Part shown: piece by piece, positions 51,522-62,143 of the stretch
Position numbering within the stretch: position 1 is the first letter of the stretch
Layout of the letters: each line of letters starts with the position of its first letter
The notes under the pieces: model-generated
Told to the model about the DNA's origin: nothing
Seen by the model: the letters and a program-made list of their open reading frames with translations, nothing else
Databases searched by the model: none
From: Pseudomonadota bacterium
GTDB taxonomy: Bacteria > Bdellovibrionota > UBA1018 > CAIMNF01
Assembly: GCA_027491115.1 (NCBI GenBank)
Contig: JAIXWV010000034.1
Coordinates: 124,001 to 188,000, forward strand
DNA: 64,000 bases
Direction: 5' to 3'
Made by a program: the position numbers and the translations under genes

Positions 51522-54087
51522 CCACTCGAACCGAATCCAGATCCGGATAAGTCTGTCGATGTGCGGCAGGGTTTCTGAGGTCTTGGAGATTCATCAATTT
51601 GACGGCAACTTTCACACAGTCAGCTTCCTCTGCATCCCGAAGGGTGACCAATGGGCCCACCCCACCGTCTTTACCGGGCATTCTGCGAGCGAAAAGCAAA
51701 AAAATCACCGCCCATGCCCTGAGCCCATCGAACACCTTGTAGCGATCCTGCATGATCCTACCGTTGAAGAAGGTTCCACACATCATCTTCGCCTTGTGTA
51801 AAGGAAAGTGTTCGGGTGCAACCCGCCCTTTCAACCCGGATAGAAAAATCACACGGTCTACCAGGGGATACTCGTCCACGAACCCCAGACGGTGCCAGAT
51901 CTGTTGAAACTCAGGCAAAGCAGAATCTATTTTTGGAAACAAGCGTTGTTGCCCGAGATACCGGTCCAGGACGAGGTCGAGAGCCTTGCAGTACTGAAGG
52001 ACTGTGGGAGCTTTGTCGATTGGAAGACGCTCCAAGAGTCCTGACTGCAAAAAAGGTTGTTCCGCTGCACGCAATGCCAGCTGGATCGTTCCGTCCAACT
52101 CGTCAAAACGGGGAATCGCAATTCGAAGCCGGGAATCAATCTGCTCCATCTCGGAATTGGTCTGATGAGACACGGCTGATTTCGGAGTGAATCGTTGCAG
52201 CATCTCTTCCAACTTCGCAGACTGAGGGTTGGATCGATCTGCTACGAGAATCTCACTCAGCACTCGCGCGGTATCACTCTCATCATCAAACCCAGGCATT
52301 AACCAAGGAAATACCCGATCCACCACCGATTCATTACGCGCATTTCTCCCGAGAAAAGTGAGAAGGAGAGATCGGGCAGCTGGAACGCGCGAAACACACA
52401 AGGCCTCAAGCGCACGCTCCCGCACGGATGGCACTTGGGAGTCCAGGCATGCCCCCAGGACCGAAATAGCCTGGGCGGAATGGGCGTAGCCTCGAAGTGC
52501 CATGACAGCATGAAGGCGCACTTGGTGATCCGAATCCTCAACGAGTGAAATCACCTGACTCTCATGTTCGGAGAACGGAAGAAGCTGAAGTACCCGCAGC
52601 GATGCCAGCTTCACCTCCTGAGCTTCGCTCCTAACCGCCTCGGAGAGAATGGACTGCACCGCACCCGACAGCCGTTCATCCGAACCTGAATCCAATAAAG
52701 CCTCGAAGTATCGTAAAATTGTCGCCATACGAGTCGATCGATCCTCGACTGAAAGCGCCATCACCCCGTCCAAAAGGAGAGGTGAACCCGCTTTTCCAGC
52801 GCAAATCAAAGCGCTGTCCCGAATGATCGGATCTGAGAACCAATCGACCAGAACAGCATCCAAGGCAGCAACATGCTGTCCTGACTCCGCAACAGACCGG
52901 CATAGACGAGCTCTTGCCTTGGGTGTCCGGACCAAAGAAACCCAGTTCTCGTACACCTTGGACCTCTCCTCTTCAGAGAGTACCGGGCTCCAATCGCTCC
53001 AATAATTCAAGAGCAGAATCACTCGATTCTCATCTTCACCTGCGAAGCGCCGGGCCTCATCGATCCAATCCACTGATTGGGGAACAGCTGCAATCCGTGC
53101 CAATCGTCTGTCCGGTGAATCGCACCATCCGGGCATGGCCTGATCGAGGGCCCCGAGCATCATCACAGGATCGGCCACCTCATCCAATTCAGCGAGTGCA
53201 CACAAAAAATCATCCCGTTCCGCCTCGGGAATCACCCAACCTTCAAATAGACTTTTCTGTGCATGGACATCCAGGGCCCTCAAGCAAAAGAGGTGTCGGC
53301 GCCAATGAATGATCCGATCGAACACCGACAATCCTGCCACCAATTCCTCCGGATCGAAGGCGCGGAGCTCGAGCGGCAAACTCGGGTGTGGATCCGGAGC
53401 ATGGAAAACACGGTGTAGATAGTCTTCAATCCGGACCCGGCTCCGCAGTTGAACCTGGTTCAATGCACTTTCAAAGACCTGCCAGGAAAACGGATCTTCG
53501 CGAAAAAAATTGCTGTAAGGTTCCAAAGCTCCCGGATCCCGTCCCAATCGTCCCCAAGCGAACAGGACCGGCAATGAGAGTTCACGTTCCGAGCGGACCC
53601 AATCGAGATCCAACAAGGACTTCAATGTGCCAAGGGCCGAAACCCCCTTCAGCTCGCCCAGTGCGACGACAATCGCTTTCAGAACCGTTCGATCGCGTTC
53701 CTGGACCGCAGAGTGCAACCGCACGGACAAGCGGGTCACGGAGGAATACGCCCGGGCAAGCCCCAGCGCTGTAACCACCGATGCTTCCAAGGACGAAGGC
53801 AACTCATCCCAAAGACGGAATAAAATTCTTCGAGACTGAGCCCCACCCCGCCTTCCGATCGAACGGATTGCTAACTCCCGCTCGGCCAGATCCTTCCCGA
53901 AACGAACCCTGTCGACCAAAAACCGGTGTGAACGCGAATCCGAACACCGCCCAAGAAGGCCCAAGACTTCAAGCCTGACTTCGCCGGACTCGCACTGACG
54001 AAAAGCGCGAATCAGATTGCGGGCATTCTCGGGAGTGGGGGTATCACCCCACTCCCGGATCTGCTCCGTCCACGCGTTCTGCATCAA
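51469..54087 (-). CDS. Large HEAT-repeat protein
   Basis: Repeated helix pairs such as VISLVEDSDHQVRLHAVMALRGYAHSAQAISVLGACLDSQVPSVRERALEAL. Confidence 0.7.
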   Translation of the reverse strand: MMQNAWTEQIREWGDTPTPENARNLIRAFRQCESGEVRLEVLGLLGRCSDSRSHRFLVDRVRFGKDLAERELAIRSIGRRGGAQSRRILFRLWDELPSSLEASVVTALGLARAYSSVTRLSVRLHSAVQERDRTVLKAIVVALGELKGVSALGTLKSLLDLDWVRSERELSLPVLFAWGRLGRDPGALEPYSNFFREDPFSWQVFESALNQVQLRSRVRIEDYLHRVFHAPDPHPSLPLELRAFDPEELVAGLSVFDRIIHWRRHLFCLRALDVHAQKSLFEGWVIPEAERDDFLCALAELDEVADPVMMLGALDQAMPGWCDSPDRRLARIAAVPQSVDWIDEARRFAGEDENRVILLLNYWSDWSPVLSEEERSKVYENWVSLVRTPKARARLCRSVAESGQHVAALDAVLVDWFSDPIIRDSALICAGKAGSPLLLDGVMALSVEDRSTRMATILRYFEALLDSGSDERLSGAVQSILSEAVRSEAQEVKLASLRVLQLLPFSEHESQVISLVEDSDHQVRLHAVMALRGYAHSAQAISVLGACLDSQVPSVRERALEALCVSRVPAARSLLLTFLGRNARNESVVDRVFPWLMPGFDDESDTARVLSEILVADRSNPQSAKLEEMLQRFTPKSAVSHQTNSEMEQIDSRLRIAIPRFDELDGTIQLALRAAEQPFLQSGLLERLPIDKAPTVLQYCKALDLVLDRYLGQQRLFPKIDSALPEFQQIWHRLGFVDEYPLVDRVIFLSGLKGRVAPEHFPLHKAKMMCGTFFNGRIMQDRYKVFDGLRAWAVIFLLFARRMPGKDGGVGPLVTLRDAEEADCVKVAVKLMNLQDLRNPAAHRQTYPDLDSVRVVRDDSLDLVNRILQWVI

Positions 54088-54398
54088 GCCTTACGCTTGG
54101 AGTATGAACGGCACCATCCCTCGGCAGCCACCTCGCCGCTCGGGATCAACTGACACTTGGCCTGCTTTTCTTTACCGGTCGTGTCGGAGTAAAATTGACA
54201 GTTCTTACAGAGGGCCTTCTTATCCTTGCGATCCTTGGAATTTTTGGCAACGGCCACATAACCCAATGCAACGACCAGAGGATCGTCGGACTTCACCAGG
54301 TCGGCAATCGCGTCACGGATGCGGAGAACGGGGGCAACTGCCAGCGCCACACCACCCACTACCAGAGTTTTCAGGAAATTCCTTCTTTCAATCTTCAT
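54084..54398 (-). CDS. High-potential iron-sulfur protein (HiPIP), Tat-exported
   Basis: RRNFLK Tat motif; KALCKNCQFYSDTTGKEKQAKCQLIPSGEVAAEGWCRSY cysteine spacing. Confidence 0.85.
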   Translation of the reverse strand: MKIERRNFLKTLVVGGVALAVAPVLRIRDAIADLVKSDDPLVVALGYVAVAKNSKDRKDKKALCKNCQFYSDTTGKEKQAKCQLIPSGEVAAEGWCRSYSKRKA

Positions 54399-54500
54399 CT
54401 GCAGTCTCCTTTTCTCTCATTGTTTTCCTGATCCTCCACGGATGCAAGGCCGCAATTTATCTCTTGAATCCCGCCATCCGATCAGTCACAATTATGACCA

Positions 54501-57500
54501 ATGCAACTTCCCTCACTCCAGGATCTGAAACGCCTTGGTCCCGACGCGTTGACCAAGAAGCTGGACCCGTCCGCTCTGGAGCGAGGCCTCCAATACCTCC
54601 GCGAGGGTGGCTTTCGTGGCCTGGAAGTCGCCGTGGTCGGATCAAGAGGATTCCAGATCCAATTCGCGCTCGATGAGGATTGCTCCACCCGTGTCGACAT
54701 GACCACATCTTCACAGCCGCTGTACTCGGAGTGCAATTGCTACATGGCCCAATCCGCCAAGCTTTGCAAACATCAGGCGATCGCCGCCTGGGTCACCATG
54801 ACTCTGGCACGCAAGCACTACGAGCTCAACCGAGTGGATCCTGAAATCCTCCGGATCATTCAGACACACGAAGAGGAATTCCAGAAGCTCAAGAGCACCT
54901 CCAGTCCCCAGCCCCAGACTATTTTGCATCGAGATCGTGAATACCTGACCCATCCCGATCTCGGCGTCACCTTCACGGGCTTGGTTTTGTGTCTGCCCGA
55001 ACAACGCCTGAAGGGTGAAGATCTCCCCCAAGACGAATGGATTGCGCTGCCTGAGAGCCACCCCTACCGAGAAAGTCTTTTGCCCCGACCGGCGATCCAG
55101 TTTTATTCCCACTCCGATCTTCCCCATCCAAGGTGGATCTCGCCCCTTGATGCACAGGGAGGATCCTACGCTCTCTTCCAGAAGGCCCAAGATTGGATGC
55201 TCGCCAAGAAGAAGAGCCTGGTTTACCTGTTTTCAGATGGAACCAGACTCCCGGTTTCGGACATCCTCTACCATAAGTTTTGCACCCTGGTCCCCGGCGA
55301 GCTGCACCCGGTGGGATCCAGCATCAGCCCCACATTCCAGGATCTCACCTCGAACCGATTCTTCCCGAGGCAGTCCGATTCCATAGGTGACCCGGTCCTT
55401 TCGGATAAGGTCAAGGAAGACCGCCTCGACTCAATCCTGCTTTCGATTACCGAGGCCGCCTCACGACTGGCCAAGAGGGGAAAGCTGAACCTCTACTTTT
55501 CCCATTCTGAGGTGCTCGATACCTCTGGAAGGGTACTACCACTCGAAAGCGTTGATTTCGCTCCTCCCTCATCGTTGAAATCGGGGTTCCATTTTGAAGT
55601 TGCCGATAACGAACACCCCGAAAAACTCTCAACAAGGGTGAGGCTCGATCTTCATCCGGATTGGACTTGGTTCCCGACGTTTGCAGTTCATCACGGAAAA
55701 AGAGCTCTTTTCTTTCATTCGTTTCACCGGTGGCTCGAGCGATATCCTGCAGAAACCGTCCTGACCGGACATCGGGACTTCGAGAACGTCTTCAACCTGA
55801 TCCAAGATGACTTCGGAGTGAGCATGGGAGAAATCCATGCCCATCCACCCTTCAAATCGATACGGGCCGAATCCTTCCAACCCCAGATTCGGGTGTTTTC
55901 GAATGGTACATTCTCTGTGGAGCTGGACTTCGAAGGAACAGTCGTCGAGGGACTTCCCGGGCCGATCCTGTCTCAATTGAAGATACTCTGTGAAGGAATC
56001 GAATCGTGGAAACCGGAGCTCGCTGAAGGCCTTTCGGATACCCGAAAGCAGGCCAAGCGCTCGTTCGATCGGGATCTGCTCAATCAGCCCGGAGTGGCTG
56101 CGCTGGTCCAACTCGAAACCGTCCGTTACCTTCTGAAAAAAGACCGTCCGTTCGATGCTTTCTTCGAGATCCTCAAGAAGCGGATCGTGAACCTGTTCAA
56201 TTCCAAGTTGGAGACCCCGAGCTCCGCACGCATGTCGCTCGAGCTTTTCTGTTCCAAAGCCGCGATAGAATACCTGCGGAACTACACGCTCTCCCTTGAG
56301 GATCTCTGGCAGGAAAAAACTCTCCCTCTGATCCTCCCCGGTAAGTCTTTACTGGTATCAGGAGCCTATCCCTTTTACCTGAAGCTCATCTATGCTTGGA
56401 TCGCGCGTAGTCAGCGAGAGAGCGGCACCAAAAGCTTGGACCTGAAAACTCCGGTCATCCAGAACCCCGGATTCAAAGACCCGGGTCAGATGCCTGATCT
56501 CGGCTGGGTGCCGGAATCGGGCCGGCACGGGGAGCACTTCAAGATTGTATTCAACCGGAAACAACCCGGGGCGGAAACCCTGATCCGCGCCTTTCTCCCC
56601 CTGCAGAATGAGGGAGTCATTCTCTCATTGGATGGACAATCCATCGAAGAGCTTGAAGAAAGCGATTTCGTCTCGGAGTTCATTCTGGACGAAAAAAAGG
56701 ATCAGGAAGGTCGGATCGACTGGTTCGAACTCCAACCCAAGTTCTTTTTCAAAGGCGTGGAAATCGACGAAGAACAAGCCCGGAAACTGTCGGAGAGCGG
56801 AATGCTCACTTTCCAGGGCAAGATCTACAGGCTAAACAAGGCCTCGATTCCTTCGCTCGAAAAACTCGCTCTTTTCTGGGATCAACTCGCTGGTAATGCC
56901 GGTGGAAAACGCGGGCAGCGAAAGACGGACCGCATCTACCGTCTTCCCAAGCATTCCACGCTCGAGCTCCTCGCACTCCGGGCCTCCGGTGTCCGGGTGA
57001 AGGGTGGACCGATCTGGGAGGAAATCGTCAAATTCTACGATTCTCTGAACGAGGATCGTCCCCCGCTCCCCTTGCCGAAACACTTTAAAGGGGACCTGAA
57101 GCCCTACCAGAACCGGGGAGTCCAATGGATCCATGATCTTTACCGTCTTGGACTCGGCGGAATCCTTGCGGACGACATGGGTCTGGGCAAGACGGTCCAG
57201 ACACTCGTATTCCTCGAGCTATTGAGAGAAACCAACGGACTCGGACACAGCTTGATCGTGGTCCCCACTTCACTCACTTACAACTGGTTTAGTGAAGCCA
57301 CGCGTTTCACCCCCGATCTTCCGATCCATATTTTCCAGTCCCGCGAAATCCAGAAGGCCAAGGAGTTCCTCGACACTCATCCTCAGGGAATGATCATCTG
57401 CACCTACGGCTTACTGGCTGAGCATGAGGCTTTTTTCTCGAGCTATCGTTGGACGGTTCATGTGTACGACGAAGCCCAGAACCTGAAGACCATCACCGCC

Positions 57501-58511
57501 AAGCGAACCACGGTCTCGCGCAAACTTCCTGCTAGATTCAAGCTCGCCCTCACGGGTACCCCGCTCGAAAATCACATGGGTGAGTTCTTCTCATTGATGG
57601 ATCTGGTCGTTCCAGGCAGCCTCGGGGGTTACGATCAGTTTCGGAAAACCTACATGCAGTCTTACGCTCCGGAACCGGAGCGGATCCAGTACCTGAAAAT
57701 GAAGACACGTCCGCTCGTTTTGCGCCGGAACAAGTCCTCGATTCTGAAGGAACTCCCCCAGAAGCAGGAGAGCACGGTCAAAATCCCGTTCACTGAAAAA
57801 CAGCTCGCAATCTATCGGGATATCGCTCTTTCGTGGAATAGCAAGGTACGGGAAGCCATCACCGAAGGGGGCGAAGCGAAGAGCCAACTCATCATGCTGA
57901 CCGCGCTCCTGCGTCTCCGTCAGGTTTGTTCCGCTCCGAGCTCGATCCCGAATGTGGACTACAAAGAGACTCCCCCGAAGCTGAATCTCCTGATCGACAA
58001 CCTGAAGGGCATCATCGAAACCGGCGAGAGCGCGTTGGTGTTCACCCAGTTCCTCGGAACCTTCAACCTGCTTGCTGAAGCGATGAAAAAGGAAGGCATC
58101 CCCTTCTTCGCCATGCACGGCAAGGTGGGCAGGAAAGAGCGTGAAAACCAGCTCAGAAGCTTCCAGGAGCACCCGAGTGGAGCGGTGATGCTCATGACTT
58201 TGAAAACCGGCGGTGTCGGTCTCAACCTCACTAAAGCGAGCTATGTGTTCCACCTCGAGCCTTGGTGGAACCCCGCGGTCGAGAACCAGGCCACCGACCG
58301 GACCCACAGGATCGGTCAGACCAAACCTGTCCAGGTGTACCGTTACATCATGAGTGAGTCGGTCGAGGAGAAAATTGAGATCTTGAAGAGCCGGAAGTCC
58401 ACGCAGTTCAATTCTTTGTTCTCCGATGTCGAGAACGTGGACAAGGAAATGCCGGAAGGTGGATCACTCTCGCTGTCCCAGAGTGATTTCGAGTACCTGC
58501 TCGGGGTTTGA
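54501..58511 (+). CDS. SNF2-family helicase with N-terminal SWIM zinc finger
   Basis: CNCYMAQSAKLCKHQAIAAWV (SWIM), LADDMGLGKTVQTLVFL, VYDEAQNLK, LTGTPLENH, LKTGGVGLNLTKASYVFHLEPWWNPAVENQATDRTHRIGQ. Confidence 0.95.
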   Translation: MQLPSLQDLKRLGPDALTKKLDPSALERGLQYLREGGFRGLEVAVVGSRGFQIQFALDEDCSTRVDMTTSSQPLYSECNCYMAQSAKLCKHQAIAAWVTMTLARKHYELNRVDPEILRIIQTHEEEFQKLKSTSSPQPQTILHRDREYLTHPDLGVTFTGLVLCLPEQRLKGEDLPQDEWIALPESHPYRESLLPRPAIQFYSHSDLPHPRWISPLDAQGGSYALFQKAQDWMLAKKKSLVYLFSDGTRLPVSDILYHKFCTLVPGELHPVGSSISPTFQDLTSNRFFPRQSDSIGDPVLSDKVKEDRLDSILLSITEAASRLAKRGKLNLYFSHSEVLDTSGRVLPLESVDFAPPSSLKSGFHFEVADNEHPEKLSTRVRLDLHPDWTWFPTFAVHHGKRALFFHSFHRWLERYPAETVLTGHRDFENVFNLIQDDFGVSMGEIHAHPPFKSIRAESFQPQIRVFSNGTFSVELDFEGTVVEGLPGPILSQLKILCEGIESWKPELAEGLSDTRKQAKRSFDRDLLNQPGVAALVQLETVRYLLKKDRPFDAFFEILKKRIVNLFNSKLETPSSARMSLELFCSKAAIEYLRNYTLSLEDLWQEKTLPLILPGKSLLVSGAYPFYLKLIYAWIARSQRESGTKSLDLKTPVIQNPGFKDPGQMPDLGWVPESGRHGEHFKIVFNRKQPGAETLIRAFLPLQNEGVILSLDGQSIEELEESDFVSEFILDEKKDQEGRIDWFELQPKFFFKGVEIDEEQARKLSESGMLTFQGKIYRLNKASIPSLEKLALFWDQLAGNAGGKRGQRKTDRIYRLPKHSTLELLALRASGVRVKGGPIWEEIVKFYDSLNEDRPPLPLPKHFKGDLKPYQNRGVQWIHDLYRLGLGGILADDMGLGKTVQTLVFLELLRETNGLGHSLIVVPTSLTYNWFSEATRFTPDLPIHIFQSREIQKAKEFLDTHPQGMIICTYGLLAEHEAFFSSYRWTVHVYDEAQNLKTITAKRTTVSRKLPARFKLALTGTPLENHMGEFFSLMDLVVPGSLGGYDQFRKTYMQSYAPEPERIQYLKMKTRPLVLRRNKSSILKELPQKQESTVKIPFTEKQLAIYRDIALSWNSKVREAITEGGEAKSQLIMLTALLRLRQVCSAPSSIPNVDYKETPPKLNLLIDNLKGIIETGESALVFTQFLGTFNLLAEAMKKEGIPFFAMHGKVGRKERENQLRSFQEHPSGAVMLMTLKTGGVGLNLTKASYVFHLEPWWNPAVENQATDRTHRIGQTKPVQVYRYIMSESVEEKIEILKSRKSTQFNSLFSDVENVDKEMPEGGSLSLSQSDFEYLLGV

Positions 58512-58517
58512 CCGGAT

Positions 58518-59417
58518 ATGGATCCTCTGGTCGAGATGTTCATCCGCCACCTTCGGATTGACAAAGGTGCCTCTTCTCACACCCTCGATTCTTACGGTCG
58601 GGACCTGATCCAGTTCGCCGGATCGGCCACAACCCCGTTGATTTCGAGAAAAGACGCCGATATCGAACATTGGCTCGCAACACTCCACGACCGGAACCAA
58701 AAGGCCTCTTCGATCGCAAGGAAGATCTCGGCATTGAAGCAATTCTACAAATTCCTTCTGAGGGAAGACCTCGTGTCCGAAGATCCCACTCTCTTCATCG
58801 GAAGCCCGACACTTCCCAAGAAACTTCCAAAGGCACTCGACGAACGTGCGGTGGCGGCACTCCTCCTCTCGGCCGATCGAGGGATCCCGTATCAGGGTGC
58901 GATCGGTGATGCGCTTCGGATCCGGGACCGTGCCATGGTGTACCTCCTGTACGCCACAGGAGTCCGGGTCTCAGAACTGATCGGACTCGAGCGAACCCGG
59001 ATCGACACTGAAGCCGGACTGATCCGGGTGCTCGGAAAACGAAACAAAGAGCGGGTGATCCCGTTCGCACCCGTCGCAGGCGAGCTGGTGCTCGAGTACC
59101 TTGAACGGGGTCGCCCTCTGTTCGAGCCGCGAAGTGATCGACTCTTTCTCGGCCAGACAGGCTTGCCACTGACTCGTCAAGCGTTCTGGAAAACGCTCAA
59201 ACGGCTTGCGACACTGGGCGGCGTGCCCGTGAATCTCCACCCCCACATGCTTCGTCATACTTTTGCGAGCGATTTGTTGCGGGCCGGGATGAACCTCCGC
59301 TCTCTCCAGAGCCTCCTCGGACACGCGGATCTTCAAACCACTCAGATTTACACCCACATCGTTCCGGAAGCCCTTCGTCAAGTGATCGACCAATACCACC
59401 CCCGGGGTAAAAAATGA
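58518..59417 (+). CDS. Tyrosine recombinase XerC/XerD
   Basis: ATGVRVSELIGL (R), HMLRHTFASDLLRAGMNLRSLQSLLGHADLQTTQIYTHI (HxxR...GH...Y). Confidence 0.94.
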   Translation: MDPLVEMFIRHLRIDKGASSHTLDSYGRDLIQFAGSATTPLISRKDADIEHWLATLHDRNQKASSIARKISALKQFYKFLLREDLVSEDPTLFIGSPTLPKKLPKALDERAVAALLLSADRGIPYQGAIGDALRIRDRAMVYLLYATGVRVSELIGLERTRIDTEAGLIRVLGKRNKERVIPFAPVAGELVLEYLERGRPLFEPRSDRLFLGQTGLPLTRQAFWKTLKRLATLGGVPVNLHPHMLRHTFASDLLRAGMNLRSLQSLLGHADLQTTQIYTHIVPEALRQVIDQYHPRGKK

Positions 59418-59451
59418 TGCGACCCTGGATCCTTTCCGGTATAGAGAACAC

Positions 59452-60123
59452 ATGAACAGTCTCCAAGAAGGCTTGCTGCGGCTCGGTTCCCAGTTCGTCC
59501 CTTTCCTGCTCGGTGTGGTGGTGCATGAGTTCGGACACGGATTCGCAGCCAACCTGTGGGGGGATTCCACGGCGAAGGATTCTGGCCGCCTCACCCTGAG
59601 TCCTGTTCCCCACATCGATCCCATCGGCACCCTCCTGTTTCCGATTCTCGGCATGATCACGGGGCTTCCATTGTTGTTCGGATGGGCTCGACCGGTTCCG
59701 ATCGATCCACGCAGGTTCAAAAAATTCAGACCCGGACTGTTCTGGGTGGCCTTGGCGGGCCCCTTGGCCAATGCCATCACTGCATTCATTTGCGGATTCC
59801 TTTGTATGGTCCTACTCCGGTTCGCACCTGCCGATTTCATGTTCCAGCGCGAATTCACTGAGATGCTCAAGAACGGTGTTTACATCAACTTCGGCCTCGG
59901 GATTTTCAATCTCCTTCCGATTCCCCCCCTAGACGGCAGCAAAATCATCGAAAGCACGCTTTCTTATCCGGCCATGCAACGCTACGAGCAAGTCGCCCAA
60001 TACAGTACCTTCATCCTCCTCGCCCTGATCCTCACCGGAGCGATCAACTTCCTCGGAGTGCCCGTCCAATTTTTGGGGATGCTGACCCTCGAATGGAATG
60101 CGCGACTCTTCGGTCTGATCTGA
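59452..60123 (+). CDS. Site-2 protease family (M50) membrane protein
   Basis: VVVHEFGHGFAANLWGD (HExxH), NLLPIPPLDGSKI (NPxPxxDG-like). Confidence 0.9.
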   Translation: MNSLQEGLLRLGSQFVPFLLGVVVHEFGHGFAANLWGDSTAKDSGRLTLSPVPHIDPIGTLLFPILGMITGLPLLFGWARPVPIDPRRFKKFRPGLFWVALAGPLANAITAFICGFLCMVLLRFAPADFMFQREFTEMLKNGVYINFGLGIFNLLPIPPLDGSKIIESTLSYPAMQRYEQVAQYSTFILLALILTGAINFLGVPVQFLGMLTLEWNARLFGLI

Positions 60124-60204
60124 TCGATTGGATCTGATTCCACGGATTCCATTTAGAATTTTTTACATGACTTGTATTTAAAAAATAGGTAGAATGCCGC
60201 TCCT

Positions 60205-61107
60205 ATGTTGAGTCTGCCTCGTTTTTTGTCCGGATTCTTGCTCGCAATGGTGTTGGCCTCGGGCGGTGCCCGGGCCGGTACGGATCCGGACCTCCACTGG
60301 TCGGATGCAGAACGGAGCGTCCACCTGCTGCGTGAACGGGCCGAGCCGGGCCGTGACTCCGTGAATCGACTGGTGGATCTTCACCGCGCAAAGTGTGGAG
60401 ATTCCCCTTCGGCCCAATGCCGGATCACCGAATGTGAGGCCTATCCCGGTTCGAAATGCCGGAAAGATCGGGCTCTCTTCTTCCGCGGCGAAGATCGGGC
60501 CTTCGAGCTCGCCTCCACATCGGCACTCTATCGGGCTCACCTGAATGGAAGCCACTACACAGGCACACTCGGTGCCGAATCGCTCATGGAAAGGTTCGTG
60601 AAGTCACTCGGGGTCCTCCGTTACTTCGAGTACGGGCCCCAGTCGGAGCCGGTACTCCTCAAAAAGAACCCCAGTGGGAAATGGGTGTGGGTCTGGCGCT
60701 CTGGTGAGGAAGCCATCCGTCCTTATGACAACCTGAAATCACCGAAACCGGCCGCTTTCACCGCCTATTCCTTCCACGTTGAGGCGTCCTACCTCTACTA
60801 CCGCGAACCGGACGGTCGGGACACCGGTATTGATCCCCTGATCTCCTTCTCATCCGATCCGACCGTGGCCCGATCCTTTGCCACGCCGGATGAAGGCACT
60901 CCCGGTCCCGGGCGGGTCATCGTGATTTCAGTACCGGTTCGGGAACTCCTCTCGCTCTGCGACCGGAATGCCCGTCTTGAGCCGGGAACGATCCTCGACA
61001 CTTCGGCGTGCCTGGAGGACGCCGGCAATGAATACTCGGAAGAAGCCGAAGTTGACGCCGTCCTCTATCCGAAAAGCGACTGGATCTTCCGATCCTACCT
61101 TTGGTAG
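60205..61107 (+). CDS. Secreted ADP-ribosyltransferase-like protein (candidate)
   Basis: Signal peptide MLSLPRFLSGFLLAMVLASGGARAG; LFFRGEDR, LISFSSDPTVARSFAT, RVIVISVPVRELL, EYSEEAEVDAVLYP. Order matches R / S-x-S / E-x-E. Confidence 0.5.
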   Translation: MLSLPRFLSGFLLAMVLASGGARAGTDPDLHWSDAERSVHLLRERAEPGRDSVNRLVDLHRAKCGDSPSAQCRITECEAYPGSKCRKDRALFFRGEDRAFELASTSALYRAHLNGSHYTGTLGAESLMERFVKSLGVLRYFEYGPQSEPVLLKKNPSGKWVWVWRSGEEAIRPYDNLKSPKPAAFTAYSFHVEASYLYYREPDGRDTGIDPLISFSSDPTVARSFATPDEGTPGPGRVIVISVPVRELLSLCDRNARLEPGTILDTSACLEDAGNEYSEEAEVDAVLYPKSDWIFRSYLW

Positions 61108-61116
61108 AACTCCGAC

Positions 61117-62139
61117 ATGAACGCCACACGTAAGACCGTATTATCCGCCGTCCAACCCACCAACTCGATGCACATCGGCAACTACCTCGGGGCGGTCCGG
61201 AACTGGATCCCCTACCTCGACGAGTACGACTGCATCTTCTTCGCGGTCGACTTGCACTCCATCACTGTGGAACAAGATCCCGAAGCCCTTCGGGAGAATA
61301 CCTACCGGTCCATCGCCTCCTACATCGCCTGCGGCATCGATCCCGCCAAGGCCATTCTGTTCGTCCAGTCCCAGGTTCCGGAACATGCCGAGCTCGCGTG
61401 GGTCCTGACCTGTCACTCGAGCATGGGGGAACTCTCCCGCATGACCCAATACAAGGACAAAAGCCAGAAACATGGGTCCCATATCCCGACCGGGCTCTTC
61501 ACTTATCCTGTATTGATGGCGGCCGACATCTTATTGTACGGGACGCATCTTGTGCCAGTGGGTGAAGATCAGAAGCAACACCTCGAACTGACTCGCGATC
61601 TTGCAGAGCGGATGAACCACAGGTTTCCCAAATCCTCGTCGGGGGAAGACTCTGCCCTTTTCCGTGTTCCTGAACCGATGATTGCCAAGACCGGTGCCCG
61701 CGTGATGAGCCTTCAGGATCCGGAATCGAAAATGTCCAAATCCGATCCCGCCCCGGGAGCCTGCGTGTTTTTGAGTGATTCGGATAAGGAAATCGAAAAG
61801 AAGTTCAAACGGGCCGTCACTGACTCCGGCTCGGAAGTCCGGTCGGAAGAACAGTCCGCCGGAGTCCGGAATCTGATCCAAATCCAAGCCTCTTTTCTGA
61901 ATCAGGACTACAACGCGGTGCTTCAGCGCTATGTGGGGAAGCAATACGGCTACCTGAAGGTTGACACGGCGAACATTGCCGTTGAACACCTGCGTCCAAT
62001 CCGGGAGAGAACCGAAGCAATCCTCAAGGATCGTGCTTACTTGGAGGGTATCCTGAAACAAGGACGCGCTGCGGCGAGAGCTCGTGCAGAAAAAACACTC
62101 TCCGAGGTTTACAAACGGCTCGGATTCGTTCGAGAATAG
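61117..62139 (+). CDS. trpS: Tryptophanyl-tRNA synthetase
   Basis: SAVQPTNSMHIGNYLGAVRNW, VGEDQKQHLELTRDLA, KMSKSDP. Confidence 0.96.
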   Translation: MNATRKTVLSAVQPTNSMHIGNYLGAVRNWIPYLDEYDCIFFAVDLHSITVEQDPEALRENTYRSIASYIACGIDPAKAILFVQSQVPEHAELAWVLTCHSSMGELSRMTQYKDKSQKHGSHIPTGLFTYPVLMAADILLYGTHLVPVGEDQKQHLELTRDLAERMNHRFPKSSSGEDSALFRVPEPMIAKTGARVMSLQDPESKMSKSDPAPGACVFLSDSDKEIEKKFKRAVTDSGSEVRSEEQSAGVRNLIQIQASFLNQDYNAVLQRYVGKQYGYLKVDTANIAVEHLRPIRERTEAILKDRAYLEGILKQGRAAARARAEKTLSEVYKRLGFVRE

Positions 62140-62143
62140 CGTC

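Noticed and set aside
58518-59417. Mobile-element integrase
   Set aside because: It is a XerC/D-like recombinase among housekeeping genes, with no attachment repeats or phage genes nearby.
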